A stretch of 64,000 nt of DNA from the NCBI RefSeq assembly GCF_002575655.3, contig NC_053041.3:117644318-117708317 (forward strand), given 5' to 3'. The notes under the pieces were generated by a model that saw nothing but the letters and a program-made list of their open reading frames with translations, made no database searches and was not told the DNA's origin. The stretch is from Aegilops tauschii subsp. strangulata. Lineage: Eukaryota; Streptophyta; Magnoliopsida; Poales; Poaceae. Positions 22,250-32,136 of this stretch are shown here, piece after piece; positions within the stretch are counted from its first letter, which is position 1; each line of letters starts with the position of its first letter. Both the position numbers and the translations under genes were made by a program.

Positions 22250-22846
22250 GATTTTTTGTCCAAAAGGACCCCTGGCCAGCGGAATTGTCAAAAAGGACTA
22301 CCCGTGGATAAATTTGACAAAAAAGACCCCCTGGGCCATGGCGGCAGATGCGGCAGGCGACACGTGGCACCTGTCGCCACGCCAGGAGGCGGCGGGCCCT
22401 GCCGCCACCGTAGGAGGCGGCCACCCAGCCGAACGGGAATCCCAACTACTCACCGCGCCGCGACGGAACAGGGCGGGCCAGGTGGGCCCTGCCGCCACGG
22501 GCGGAGGCGGCCTCTCCTGGGCGTGGTCGCTGGCTGGCCGACAGGCTGCGGGCCCCGCCAGTGGGCCTCGCCGCCACTGCCGGAGGCGGCCTCTCCTGGC
22601 GCGCTGGCTGGCCGACACCCCTGACCACTGATGGCGCTGATTCCCATGACAGCGACCTGACGACGCTAATTCCAACGACGGGAAATGGACGCTGATGTGC
22701 TGCTGCTTTTCCCGGGAATCACTCCTGCTTTTCTTCTGTCCGGGAATCACTCCTGCTTTTGCTTGTTCTGCTTGAGTGGGTGCGACGGCACTGCGGAAGG
22801 AATCCTAGGCTGCGGGAACCTGTTGTGCCGACAGTACAGGGATCGT
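22250..22846 (+). repeat. Left terminal inverted repeat of the large MULE
   Basis: About 600 bp, matching the complement of 39,622-40,230. It is GC-rich in the middle, with repeated CCTGCCGCCACCG-type motifs and a repeated CGGGAATCACTCCTGCTTTT. Promoter sequence for the zinc-finger gene follows directly. Confidence 0.88.
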
Positions 22847-22898
22847 AAAATTTCGTATGTTCGCGTTTATTTTCTGGCCATCATTTGTCGTCTGAGCC

Positions 22899-22906
22899 TA
22901 TAAAAG
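22899..22906 (+). promoter_or_regulatory. TATA box of the MULE zinc-finger gene
   Basis: TATAAAAG lies just inside the left terminal repeat, 93 bp upstream of the ATG at 22,992. Confidence 0.6.
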
Positions 22907-24224
22907 GAGACACCGAGGCTCTCGTCATCTTCGTCCAGCCATCCTCGAAATCGCCACTGCGCAAAGTGTGTAACACATTTTTCTAGCCGGTATGAGTTTG
23001 CCTTGCTCGGATCAAAGCATTAGGCCGAGGAAAATGAAGAATGCAAGTTTGCCTCCGGGGATGGCAGTCCTGCGGTGTTGGTGTGGCGATCTTTGTGAAA
23101 GATCGTGGATGTCGCCTAGAGGGGGGGTGAATAGGCGCTTTAAAATAATTACGGTTTAGGCTTGAACAAATGCGGAATAAACCTAGCGGTTAATTTGTCA
23201 AGCACAAAACCTACAACAACTAGGCTCACCTATGTGCACCAACAACTTATGCTAAGCAAGAAAACCTACTTAGGTGATAGCAAGATAAACAACTAAGTGA
23301 TAACAAGATATATGACAAGAAACAATATGGCTATCACAAAGTAAAGTGCATAAGTAAAGGTTTCGGGTAAGAGATAACCGAGGCACGCGGAGACGACGAT
23401 GTATCCCGAAGTTCACACCCTTGCGGATGCTAATCTCCGTTTGGAGCGGTGTGGAGGCACAATGCTCCCCAAGAAGCCACTAGGGCCACCGTAATCTCCT
23501 CACGCCCTCGCACAATGCAAGATGCCGTGATTCCACTAAGGGACCCTTGAGGGCGGTCACCGAACCCGTACAAATGGCAACCCTTGGGGGCGGTCACCGA
23601 ACCCGTACACTTTGGCAACCCTTGGGGGCGGTCACCGGTACCCGTCAAATTGCTCGGGGCGATCTCCACAACCTAATTGGAGACCCCGACGCTTGCCCGG
23701 AGTTTTACACCACAATGATTGAGCTCCGAACACCACCAACCGTCTAGGGCGCCCAAGCACCCAAGAGGAACAAGCTCAAGGGCACCAAGCACCCAAGAGT
23801 AATAAGCTTCTCAACTTGTAACTTCCATGTATCACCGTGGAGAACTCAAACCGATGCATCAAATGCAATGGCAAGGGCACATGGAGTGCCCAAGTCCTTC
23901 TCTCTCAAATCCCACCGAAGCAACTAATGCTAGGGAGGAAAATGAGAGGAAGAACAAGAAGGAGAACACCAAGAACTCCAAGATCTAGATCCAATGGGTT
24001 CCCCTCACATAGAGGAGAAGGTGATTGGTGGAAATGTGGATCTAGATCACCTCTCTCTTTTCCCTCAAAAACTAGCAAGAATCCATGGAGGGATTGAGAG
24101 TTAGCAAGCTCGAAGAAGGTCAACAATGGGGGAAGAACACGAGCTCAAGAGATGAAGTAGAATGGGGAAGAAGACCCCCTTATATAGTGGGGGGAACAAT
24201 CCAACCGTTACCCCCACTTCAGCC

Positions 24225-24585
24225 CCGCAGAGAGCGGTACTACCGCTTGGCCAGCGGTACTACCGCTTGCCCCTATAAGCGGTACTACCGCTCCCCCTCG
24301 CGGTACTGCCGCTGGGCCCAGAGCGGTACTACCGCGGTGGCAGGGCGGTACTACCGCATACAAGCGGTACAACGGCCCCCACTGCCGTGGCTAGTACCGT
24401 AAAACCCGACACGAAAAAAGACCCCTTGAATCAAGGCGGTACTAGCACGAGACCGCAGTGGTACTACGGCTGGGGGCTACCAGCGGTACTACCGCTCAGG
24501 AGCGGTACTACCGCTCTAGAGCGGTACTACCGCTTGTAGCACCCAAGCGGTACTACCGCTCCGGCCCGCGGTACTACCGTTAGGA
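24225..24585. repeat. Array of near-palindromic AGCGGTACTACCGCT motifs
   Basis: About 14 copies or variants of AGCGGTACTACCGCT, spaced 15-30 bp with a gap near 24,380-24,430, inside the solo-LTR-like element. Each copy is almost its own reverse complement (one central mismatch). Confidence 0.9.
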
Positions 24586-25144
24586 AACCAAAACTGCCAT
24601 AACTTCTGCATATGAGCTCCGAATTGAGCAAACTCAAGCTTGTTGGATAGAGGAAGACGAGTAGCATCAAAACAACGAAGAGGAGTGAAACCTCCAACCG
24701 AGAAGAACCGGCATAACCTCCAACATCGAAAACATCATAGAAGATGCGAGTGAACTCCGTTTTCGATGAACTCGAGCTTGTCATCAAGATGACCATAAGC
24801 TCCAAAACTCACAAAGAGAAGAACCAAACAAGAACCAATAAAGATGATGCAAGGATGCAATGGTTTGAGCTCTCTATGAACGATACGATCAAGCTACTCA
24901 TTGAGAGCCCCCCTTGATAGTACGGCAATCGATCCTATAACCCGGTCTCCCACCTACCATCATGAGACCGGTAAAATAGAAAACCTATCAAGAGCAAACC
25001 TTTGCCTTGCACATGGTCCACTTGAGCTAGATGATGACGATCTTGACTCCCTCAAGTTGGACCACCTTTCTTGGTTGCGTTGGCTCGATGAAGACTAGTT
25101 GATTGCTCCCCCATGCTCCACTATGGGTGAGCCACTCTTCCGCA

Positions 25145-25326
25145 CATCTTCACAAGTCCATTGTCACCACAATGGACGGCAAGCTTCAAGCATTTGATCT
25201 CTTCATGATGCTTCACTTGAACTTGCACACCGCAACATCTTCACAAGTCCATTGTCACCACAATGGACGGCAAGCTTCAAGCATTTGATCTCTTCATGAT
25301 GCTTCACTTGAACTTGCACACCGCAA
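25145..25326. repeat. 91-bp tandem duplication
   Basis: Two essentially identical 91-bp units (CATCTTCACAAGTCCATTGT...CACACCGCAA) start at 25,145 and 25,236, inside the solo-LTR-like insertion. Confidence 0.92.
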
Positions 25327-26673
25327 CCTAACCCCACAAAGAACTCTCACGAAGATCATGGGTTAGTACACAAAGCGTAATTGACAATGCTCACCACACC
25401 ATGGGATCGCTTGATCCCTCTCGGTACATCTTGTGCGCTTTGTGTGTTGATCAACTTGATTCACTCTTGACTTAGTCTTGATCAACCTTGACTCTTTCCA
25501 ACTCTCTTCATTTGGATGATGTCTTGAAGGTAAACATGAATGATCACACAATCTTCTTCTTCAAGACATGCTTGCAATAAGCTCAACTCTCACATGACCA
25601 ATCTTTGGATAATTCCTTAATAACACCTTGGTCACCACATAAACTCCTTGAAACCAACACATGGACTTCAAGAAATGCCTATGGACAAATCCTTCAAATA
25701 TAACTCAAGGCAACCATTAGTCCATAGAGATTGTCATCAATTACCAAAACCAAACATGGGGGCACCGCATGTTCTTTCACTTTGCAAGGTGAAGGAGGTG
25801 ACGGATTTTTCAGATTGGTTGGGCATGAAGTTTTTCATGTGCGCCAATTATGAGGAAGATCCAACCGTAGCTATTTCAGAGTACGACAAGCCTCCGGTAT
25901 GCTTTAACCATCACGAATAGATATTGTTGGTATTTTGATTGATTCTTTAATAACATTCTTGTTTCTTGTTGTAGTCTCCTCCGCCTCTGTGCATGTACTA
26001 TCGTTTGATTGACACGGAGATGCCGGCTTGGGCAGTGACTGAGATTCGTGAAAGAAGTCACCGTGCGTGGAATAGTTTCTATGCGAAAGAGCGACGCGAG
26101 AAGGCGGAAGCAGAGGAGAAAGCAGAGCAAGAGAGAGAGTTAAAAGAATACTATGCGGAGCAACGCCGTTTTTTTTCAGGATTTAGGAAAGAAAAACAGG
26201 GAAGAGGCTCATCGCATGGAGGAGCAGGAACGACAGCGAAAGGAGGCTCGTGAGGCGGAGAGGCAGAGAAAGAAAGAAAGGGCTCGTGAGGCCAAGGCAG
26301 CAGAAGAAGCTGATGATGGAAAAGGAAAATATCCACGCTGGACTCAGTAGATTCCTGTGGCAGTATTTTAAATTTCGCAATCATTTGTATCTTTATTTCT
26401 GCAGTTTAATGTAGCTTTATTTCAGTAGTTAAATGTAGCTTTATTTCAATTCTACGATGTATCTTATTTTCAGTTGTACCATGTCGTAATGGAAAAAAAA
26501 TATAGTTTTAGAATAAAGTAGTGGCATTTTCTTTCCCTCCACTAATATCGAACATCATGCAAGAACTACAAAATGAAATTAAGATAGAACATAATGCCCT
26601 ACAATAAGAGAGTACAAACTAATAATGCAAGTACATCTGAATTAAACGGTAGAACTGGAATATAGCTTAAAAA

Positions 26674-27174
26674 CTACATGAAGGCATCATCGTCGTCCTC
26701 CGTCGATGCAGAACTCTTGCCCTTCGACGATGCAGAACTCTTACCCTTGGACGATGCAGAACTCTTGCTCTTCGAGGATGCAGTACTCTTGCCCTTAGAC
26801 GATGCAGAACTCTTGCCCTTTGACGATGCAGAACCCAGAAGCGGCGGCATGAAGATATCATCTTCGTCCTCGCTCTCCTCAGTCCATAAAAATGGATGCT
26901 TTTCTGCAGTCCTTCTGAAAGTTTCACTCTCGGGCTCCACTACCTTCTTCCACCTTGCATGCAACCTAAGAAGTTCTTTACGTACCTCCTCATAGGTCCT
27001 TTCAGGCTACCCAGACCTACGTAATTGGTGAGCCAACTCATTCATTATGGTGTCACTACCGGTGAGTTCGTCCCATGGAACTATCCTATTGTCCATCCTG
27101 AAATCAGTAGCTAGCCTCAGAAGAGTCCTGCTCATCCCAGGGTGAAAACTACGATCGAAAGGATAATGGGACAT
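26674..27174 (-). pseudogene. MULE accessory gene: small SANT/MADF-like protein with Ser/Lys repeat tail
   Basis: Read from ATG at 27,174 to the stop at 26,674: 167 codons, with one in-frame TAG at 27,007-27,009 (probably a Trp codon). The first 90 residues (SHYPFDRSFHPGMSRTLLRL, then DFRMDNRIVPWDELTG, NELAHQLRRSG, ERTYEEVRKELLRLHARWKKV) have the helix pattern of SANT/MADF/trihelix DNA-binding domains. An acidic region (EESEDEDD) and six tandem SASSKGKS-type repeats follow, from a tandem DNA repeat at 26,705-26,830. It lies between the zinc-finger gene (converging) and the PMD gene (same strand). A TATA box 50 bp upstream and an array of E2F-like sites suggest its own promoter. Not a gene I can name; its presence in a transposon is the main context. 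Confidence 0.65.
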
Positions 27175-27222
27175 CTCGACTACACTACACTTGAATGCTT
27201 ATCCACCTCCATCTGAAGGGGG

Positions 27223-27230
27223 TTTTATAG
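27223..27230 (-). promoter_or_regulatory. TATA box of the SANT-like gene
   Basis: On the minus strand this reads CTATAAAA, about 50 bp upstream of the ATG at 27,174. Confidence 0.6.
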
Positions 27231-27244
27231 GTAGAGAGGAGAAA

Positions 27245-27460
27245 ATGGCGGGAAAGAACGACTACAGTATGGCGGGAAAGGGTTGGCGGGAAGGGGTTGG
27301 CGGGAAACGGGTGGCAGGAAGATATGGCGGGAAGGGGTTGGCAGGAAACGGGTGGCGGGAACATATGGAGGGAAAGCGTTGGCGGGAAAATATTGAGGGG
27401 AAAGGGTTGCGCGAAAACATAAGCCGAAGAGTGGAGCGGGATAGTATGGCGGGAGATATA
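27245..27460 (-). promoter_or_regulatory. Array of E2F-like sites (TTCCCGCC)
   Basis: Seven exact copies of TTCCCGCC on the minus strand (plus-strand GGCGGGAA, from about 27,247, 27,271, 27,285, 27,299, 27,326, 27,353 and 27,381) and several one-base variants lie within 215 bp, directly upstream of the TATA box. Four copies extend to TTTCCCGC, the canonical plant E2F/DP binding site. They sit in diverging sequence contexts, so they are not merely one recent tandem duplication. Confidence 0.7.
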
Positions 27461-27578
27461 GGCAGGAAAAATTGTTCCTGACTGGTGCATTTTTATTTCA
27501 GCATACATAGATGTTCAAATCGAAAAGTCGGATACTGACATATGTAGATACAATGGGTTGCGCGCGTGGATAGTTGAA

Positions 27579-30239
27579 TCATTGTAGTCGACGACGGCCA
27601 GCTGGCCTTCCCTTCGGACCGGAAAGCTCCAAGCGATTAGGTGGTCGAGTTACACGAAGACCGCGACCGTACTCCAGTTGGTCTTCCTGTGTCTGCGACT
27701 CCTGCATAGGTGGTGGAGTCTGTAATCCTTGTTGCGAACCTGATGCGTAATTGTAGGCGTATGGTTGTTGTGACTCCTCGGGGATAAAAGATGGGCCAAT
27801 AACGTCCTCTCTGAAGAAATCTGTATCTACTGCGTTAACATTGTCGCCAGGTTGGGTGTACTCATCGTTCCAATTTACATCAGGTATGCCCTGCACATAG
27901 AAACATTGTAAACAAAAACTGTTAGAGGATAATATGTAATATCTCTGTAAATGCATTAAAATGTAAACATGACTACCTGATCAGATCCCTCGCCTGTACT
28001 GTCTGGACATTCTACCTAGTACTGGTTTAAATCTGGGACACGAGTCTCCTCGGGCATGGAGATCCCTCGCGTGGAGAGATACGGCTGAGATCCCTCACCT
28101 TGAGTGTATGCGCCATATCCTGTGTATGCATATGGGTTTGGGGAAAGATACAGCTCGGGCATCGAATCCAAGCCCATGCCATGGTCCTGTGATGTCTGCC
28201 CCTGACGAAGCAGCACCGAAGAAGAGCGATGTAGTGGCAGAGATGAGTCATGTCGTGGCAATGTCGTTGTTGTACTCGGACCCTCCCCCACTGCCCATGG
28301 CTTGTACGCGCCTCGCTCGGTCTGGACGACGGCGCCGCACTCGGTCTGGCTGACCTCGGTACTGGCATGTTGTACGCTCCAGTGACAACGTCGTCGCCTC
28401 TACCACATCTCAACTTTGTTAGCACGTATTCTTTAAAACGTTTATTGAATGACTTGACAGCTTGTCCCCTGGGCGGCATGCTTCCCGTCGCCATCTGCCC
28501 TATGTCGTTGGCAGTTTGAAGCTGGAAAAATATTTGGTCATTATTTGGTTGAAATGATTATGAAATGATGGACCTGAAAAAATTACTAGTGATTACCATC
28601 CGGTCATTATAGTAAGCTGCATGCAGCTCAACAGGTCGCTGCATCTGCTCCTCGTGCGTGAGATTTGTTGGTATCGTAGCTGGTTGACCGGCCAGGCTTG
28701 TACGCGTGCTGATGTAGTACCACTGCTTGTACGCTTGAGCTGTACTTCCATCGTACGGTCTGCAAAATTATATAATAACATCAACCGTTGTGATGAAAGC
28801 AAAGCATATTCACGCATCGTATGGTCATCGTAATAAAATAATGTAAATAAAATGTACCTAAGTTGATACACTATATCTGCTAGCGCTTCATTTTCCCACT
28901 TCTGTACCCATTGAATCTTGCGTTCCCTCCAATCGTAAAGACTCCAACCGTGGCCCATATTGGTTAGCCTGTAAATTATGTAACAAAGTGTGAGTTTAGT
29001 AAATTAAAAAGGACACTAACTATTTAGGGAGGTCACATCTTACTTATGGGTTTCCTCATCCGTACATCTTGGAAAAGGTGGTGGAATCTCCTGATACAGA
29101 CCGAACTATCTCATGACACGCTCTGGGTTGTAAGGCTCAACACACCACATGAACAATAAGTAGCAGCGAGTCAGCCAGAATGCACTATCGGTCAACATGC
29201 CTGCTGTGATGGGTCGTATATCAAAGACCATCTGTACATGCTCCTGGGTCCATGGGTTCCATGTGACTACAGACTCATCAAGTGCCTCAAACTGCTGGTG
29301 GTATATAGGGTAACAATTTTTCGCAATACTTGGAGACCAATGTTTCCGTGCCTTTGTCCACCTGCTGGCCATAGTTACACAGCTGCCCTCGCTATAGTCG
29401 TATGGGTGTATGGGATTTATTATACGAGGTCGTCCTACAGGGAGGTATTCCCAGGACCACAACTGTAGAAACTCGTAGGGGACACAAAGTAACGGAGCTT
29501 TTTTTGCGAAGGAAGTTTTTTGTGTGGCATCACACAAGCCTCTATATGTATGAGATAGAATGGCAGAACCGAAGCTGTATTTTGGCTGCTCGGGTAAAGG
29601 TTCATCTACCATCTTCTCCACAATGTAGATGAGACCAGGGAGAAGTACGTCCCCGTGTGAATTTGGAAACATAACCCCGAGGAGCCACAACAAATACGCA
29701 AACAGATGTCTTTTCCTCGTCTCAGAATCAGCGAAGCTAGAAAAATTAAGAAAGTTATCATGAAGCCAGGGGAGTGGGATGCCACGAGGGCCACCAGTAC
29801 ATTGTGATTCTGGCATTGTCATCCCAAGACGGTCTGATATATTTTGTGTCCAAGTTTTAGACACTCGTCGAGAGACTAACGGCTCACCTCTAATTTGTAG
29901 AGCAAGGATCATAGAAACATCTTTCAGTGTAGGTGCAAGCTCCCCAAAACGAAAGTGAAAGGTGTGGGTTTCAGGTCTCCACCGGTCAACGAGGGATCTC
30001 AAAAGGGATGGGTCCGAACGTAACTGGGATGGGTCTTCGCTTGATGTGAGCCTAGCAAAAGCATGTAGTCCATAAGCGTCAAGGCGAGGAATGAAATAAT
30101 TGTGTATTGGGCAGGTTTTCTTTACGGTTCGAAGTCTGAAACTCCGATAATCATGTTCTTTATTTGGGTTCAAAAATAGGTGGCAACGGTGGCCGGCGTC
30201 ATGGGGCCCCTCCAAAAGCCGCGGCACTTCAGCCATAAC
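27579..30239 (-). pseudogene. Plant mobile domain (PMD) gene carried by the MULE
   Basis: Five exons can be read: 29,044-30,239, 28,858-28,968, 28,597-28,759, 27,977-28,521 and 27,579-27,890, all with GT/AG borders in consistent phase. Exon 1 starts MAEVPRLLEGP and contains the PMD fold: LHAFARL, LVDRWRPETHTFHFRFGELAPTL-DVS, LLWLLG, GSAILSHTYRGL, LQLWSWEYLP, RW; then RVMR and FG. PMD proteins include the Arabidopsis MAIN/MAIL family, which keep transposons silent, and PMDs in Mutator elements. Defects: TAG directly after RVMR (a Gln codon expected) near 29,109, a frameshift in the G run near 28,285, and a TAG after DLNQY near 28,016. The exon 1 acceptor (TGTGCAG) lies just before the ATG, so a 5' exon existed upstream; a Copia element now sits in that gap. 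Confidence 0.85.
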
Positions 30240-30393
30240 CTGCACACAAACATACAAAAAAACACAAAGAGATTCAATAATACAAAGAGATTCAATTTAA
30301 AATAAATATAAATACAATAACACAATAATACAAAGAGATTCAATTTAAAATAAATATAAATACAATAACACAAAGAGATTTAATAATACAAAC

Positions 30394-32104
30394 TGTTGGA
30401 GATCGTTGCAGAAATTAAAAAAATTCTACGCATCACCAAGAACATTCTATGGAGTCTTCTAGCAACGAGAGGGAAAAGAGTGCATCTACATACCCTTGTA
30501 GATCGCGAGCGGAAGCGTTCAAGTGAACGGGGTTGATGGAGTCGTACTCGTCGTGATCCAAATCACCGATGACCGAGCGCCGAACGGACGGCACCTCCGC
30601 GTTCAACACACGTACAGTTGGGGAAGAAGTCTCCTCCTTGATCCAGCAAGGGGGAGGGAGAGGTTGATGGAGATCCAGCAGCACGACGGCGTGGTGGTGG
30701 AAGCAGCGGGGATCTCGGCAGGGCTTCGCCAAGCTCAGCGAGAGGGAGAGGTGTCACGGGAGGGAGAGGGAGGTGTCAGGGGCTTGGGTGCGGCTGCCCT
30801 CCCTCCCCCCTCTTTATATAGGGCCCCTGGGGGGGCGCCGTCCCTTGGAGATCCAATCTCCAAGGGGGGGCGGCGGCCAAGGGGGTGGCTTGCCCCCCAA
30901 GCCAAGTGGGGCGCCCCCACCCCTAGGGTTTCCAACCCTAGGCGCAGGGGAAGGCCCAAGGGGGGCGCACCAGCCCAACAGGGGCTGGTTCCCCTGCCAC
31001 TTCAGCCCATGGGGCCCTCCGGGATAGGTGGCCCCACCCGATGGACCCCCCGGGACCCTTCCGGTGGTCCCGGTACAATATCGGTGACCCCCGAAACTTT
31101 ACCGGTGGCCGAAACTGGACTTCCTATATTCAATTCTTCACCTCCGGAGCATTCCGGAACTCATCATGACGTCCGGGATCTCATCCGGGACTCCGAACAA
31201 CTTTCGGATTTCCGCATACTAATATCTCTACAACCCTAGCGTCACCGAACCTTAAGTGTGTAGACCCTACGGGTTCGGGCGACATGCAGACATGACCGAG
31301 ACGACTCTGCGGTCAATAACCAACAGCAGGATCTGGATACCCATGTTGGCTCCCACATGTTCCACGATGATCTCATCGGATGAACCACGATGTCGAGGAT
31401 TCAATCAATCCCGTATGCAGTTCCCTTTGTCAATCGGTACGTTACTTGCCCGAGATTCGATCGTCGGTATCCCAATACCTTGTTCAATCTCGTTATCGGC
31501 AAGTCACTTTACTCGTACCGTAATGCATGATCCCGTGACCAAACACTTGGTCACATTGAGCTCATTATGACGATGCATTACCGAGTGGGCCCAGAGATAC
31601 CTCTCCGTCATACAGAGTGACAAATCCCAGTCTCGATTCGTGCCAACCCAACAGACACTTTCGGAGATACCCGTAGTGCACCTTTATAGCCACCCAGTTA
31701 CGTTGTGACGTTTGGCACACCCAAAGCACTCCTATGGTATCCGGGAGTTGCACAATCTCATGGTCTAAGGAAATGATACTTGACATTTGGAAAAGCTCTA
31801 GCAAACGAACTACACGATCTTGTACTATGCTTAGGATTGGGTCTTGTCCATCACATCATTCTCCTAATGATGTGATCCCGTTATCAATGGCATCCAATGT
31901 CCATAGTCAGGAAACCATGACTATCTGTTGATCAACAAGCTAGTCAACTAGAGGCTCACTAGGGACATGTTGTGGTCTATGTATTCACACAAGTATTACG
32001 ATTTCCGGATAACACAATTATAGCATGAACAATAGACAATTATCATGAATAAGGAAATATAATAATAACCATTTTATTATTGCCTCTAGGGCATATTTCC
32101 AATA
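30394..32104 (-). repeat. 3' LTR of the Copia element
   Basis: 1,711 bp, bounded by the internal polypurine-like GTGGGAGAC just outside. The start has one change (TATTGG in place of TGTTGG). Its first 426 bp (31,679-32,104) match the truncated right LTR with a few differences, implying a moderately young insertion. Confidence 0.9.
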
Positions 32105-32136
32105 GTCTCCCACTTGCACTAGAGTCAATAATCTAG

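Larger units (their letters stand above)
23096..25779 (+). mobile_element. Solo-LTR-like insertion, 2,684 bp
   Basis: Starts TGAAAGATCGTGGATG and ends CATGTTCTTTCA, so it has the TG...CA ends of an LTR. It is flanked by CTTTG at 23,091-23,095 and 25,780-25,784. Removing it with one CTTTG restores the reading frame of the zinc-finger gene, which proves the boundaries. There is no gag or pol and no second LTR. It contains an array of near-palindromic 15-mers and a 91-bp tandem duplication. The superfamily is not clear from sequence alone. Confidence 0.88.
22992..26350 (+). pseudogene. MULE accessory gene: GRF-like zinc finger with coiled-coil tail, split by an LTR insertion
   Basis: Exon 1 starts at ATG 22,992 and is cut at 23,095 by a 2.68-kb LTR insertion; it resumes exactly in frame at 25,785 after the repeated CTTTG. 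It ends at a donor (CCGGTATGC, 25,897); exon 2 starts at 25,975. Visible motifs are RCWCG, LC, GMKFFMC and PPLCMYYRLIDTEMP, a GRF-type zinc-finger pattern (Cys residues, an FF-C core, then C-YYR-ID-E), followed by a long charged coiled coil rich in Glu, Arg and Lys. A run of eight T at 26,169-26,176 shifts the frame; with that shift accounted for, the tail ends at 26,350. GRF fingers bind single-stranded nucleic acid in known proteins, so a role with transposon DNA ends is plausible but inferred. Confidence 0.78.

Noticed and set aside
31256..31570. 104-codon plus frame in the Copia LTR
   Set aside because: It lies inside a noncoding LTR, opposite to the element's transcription.
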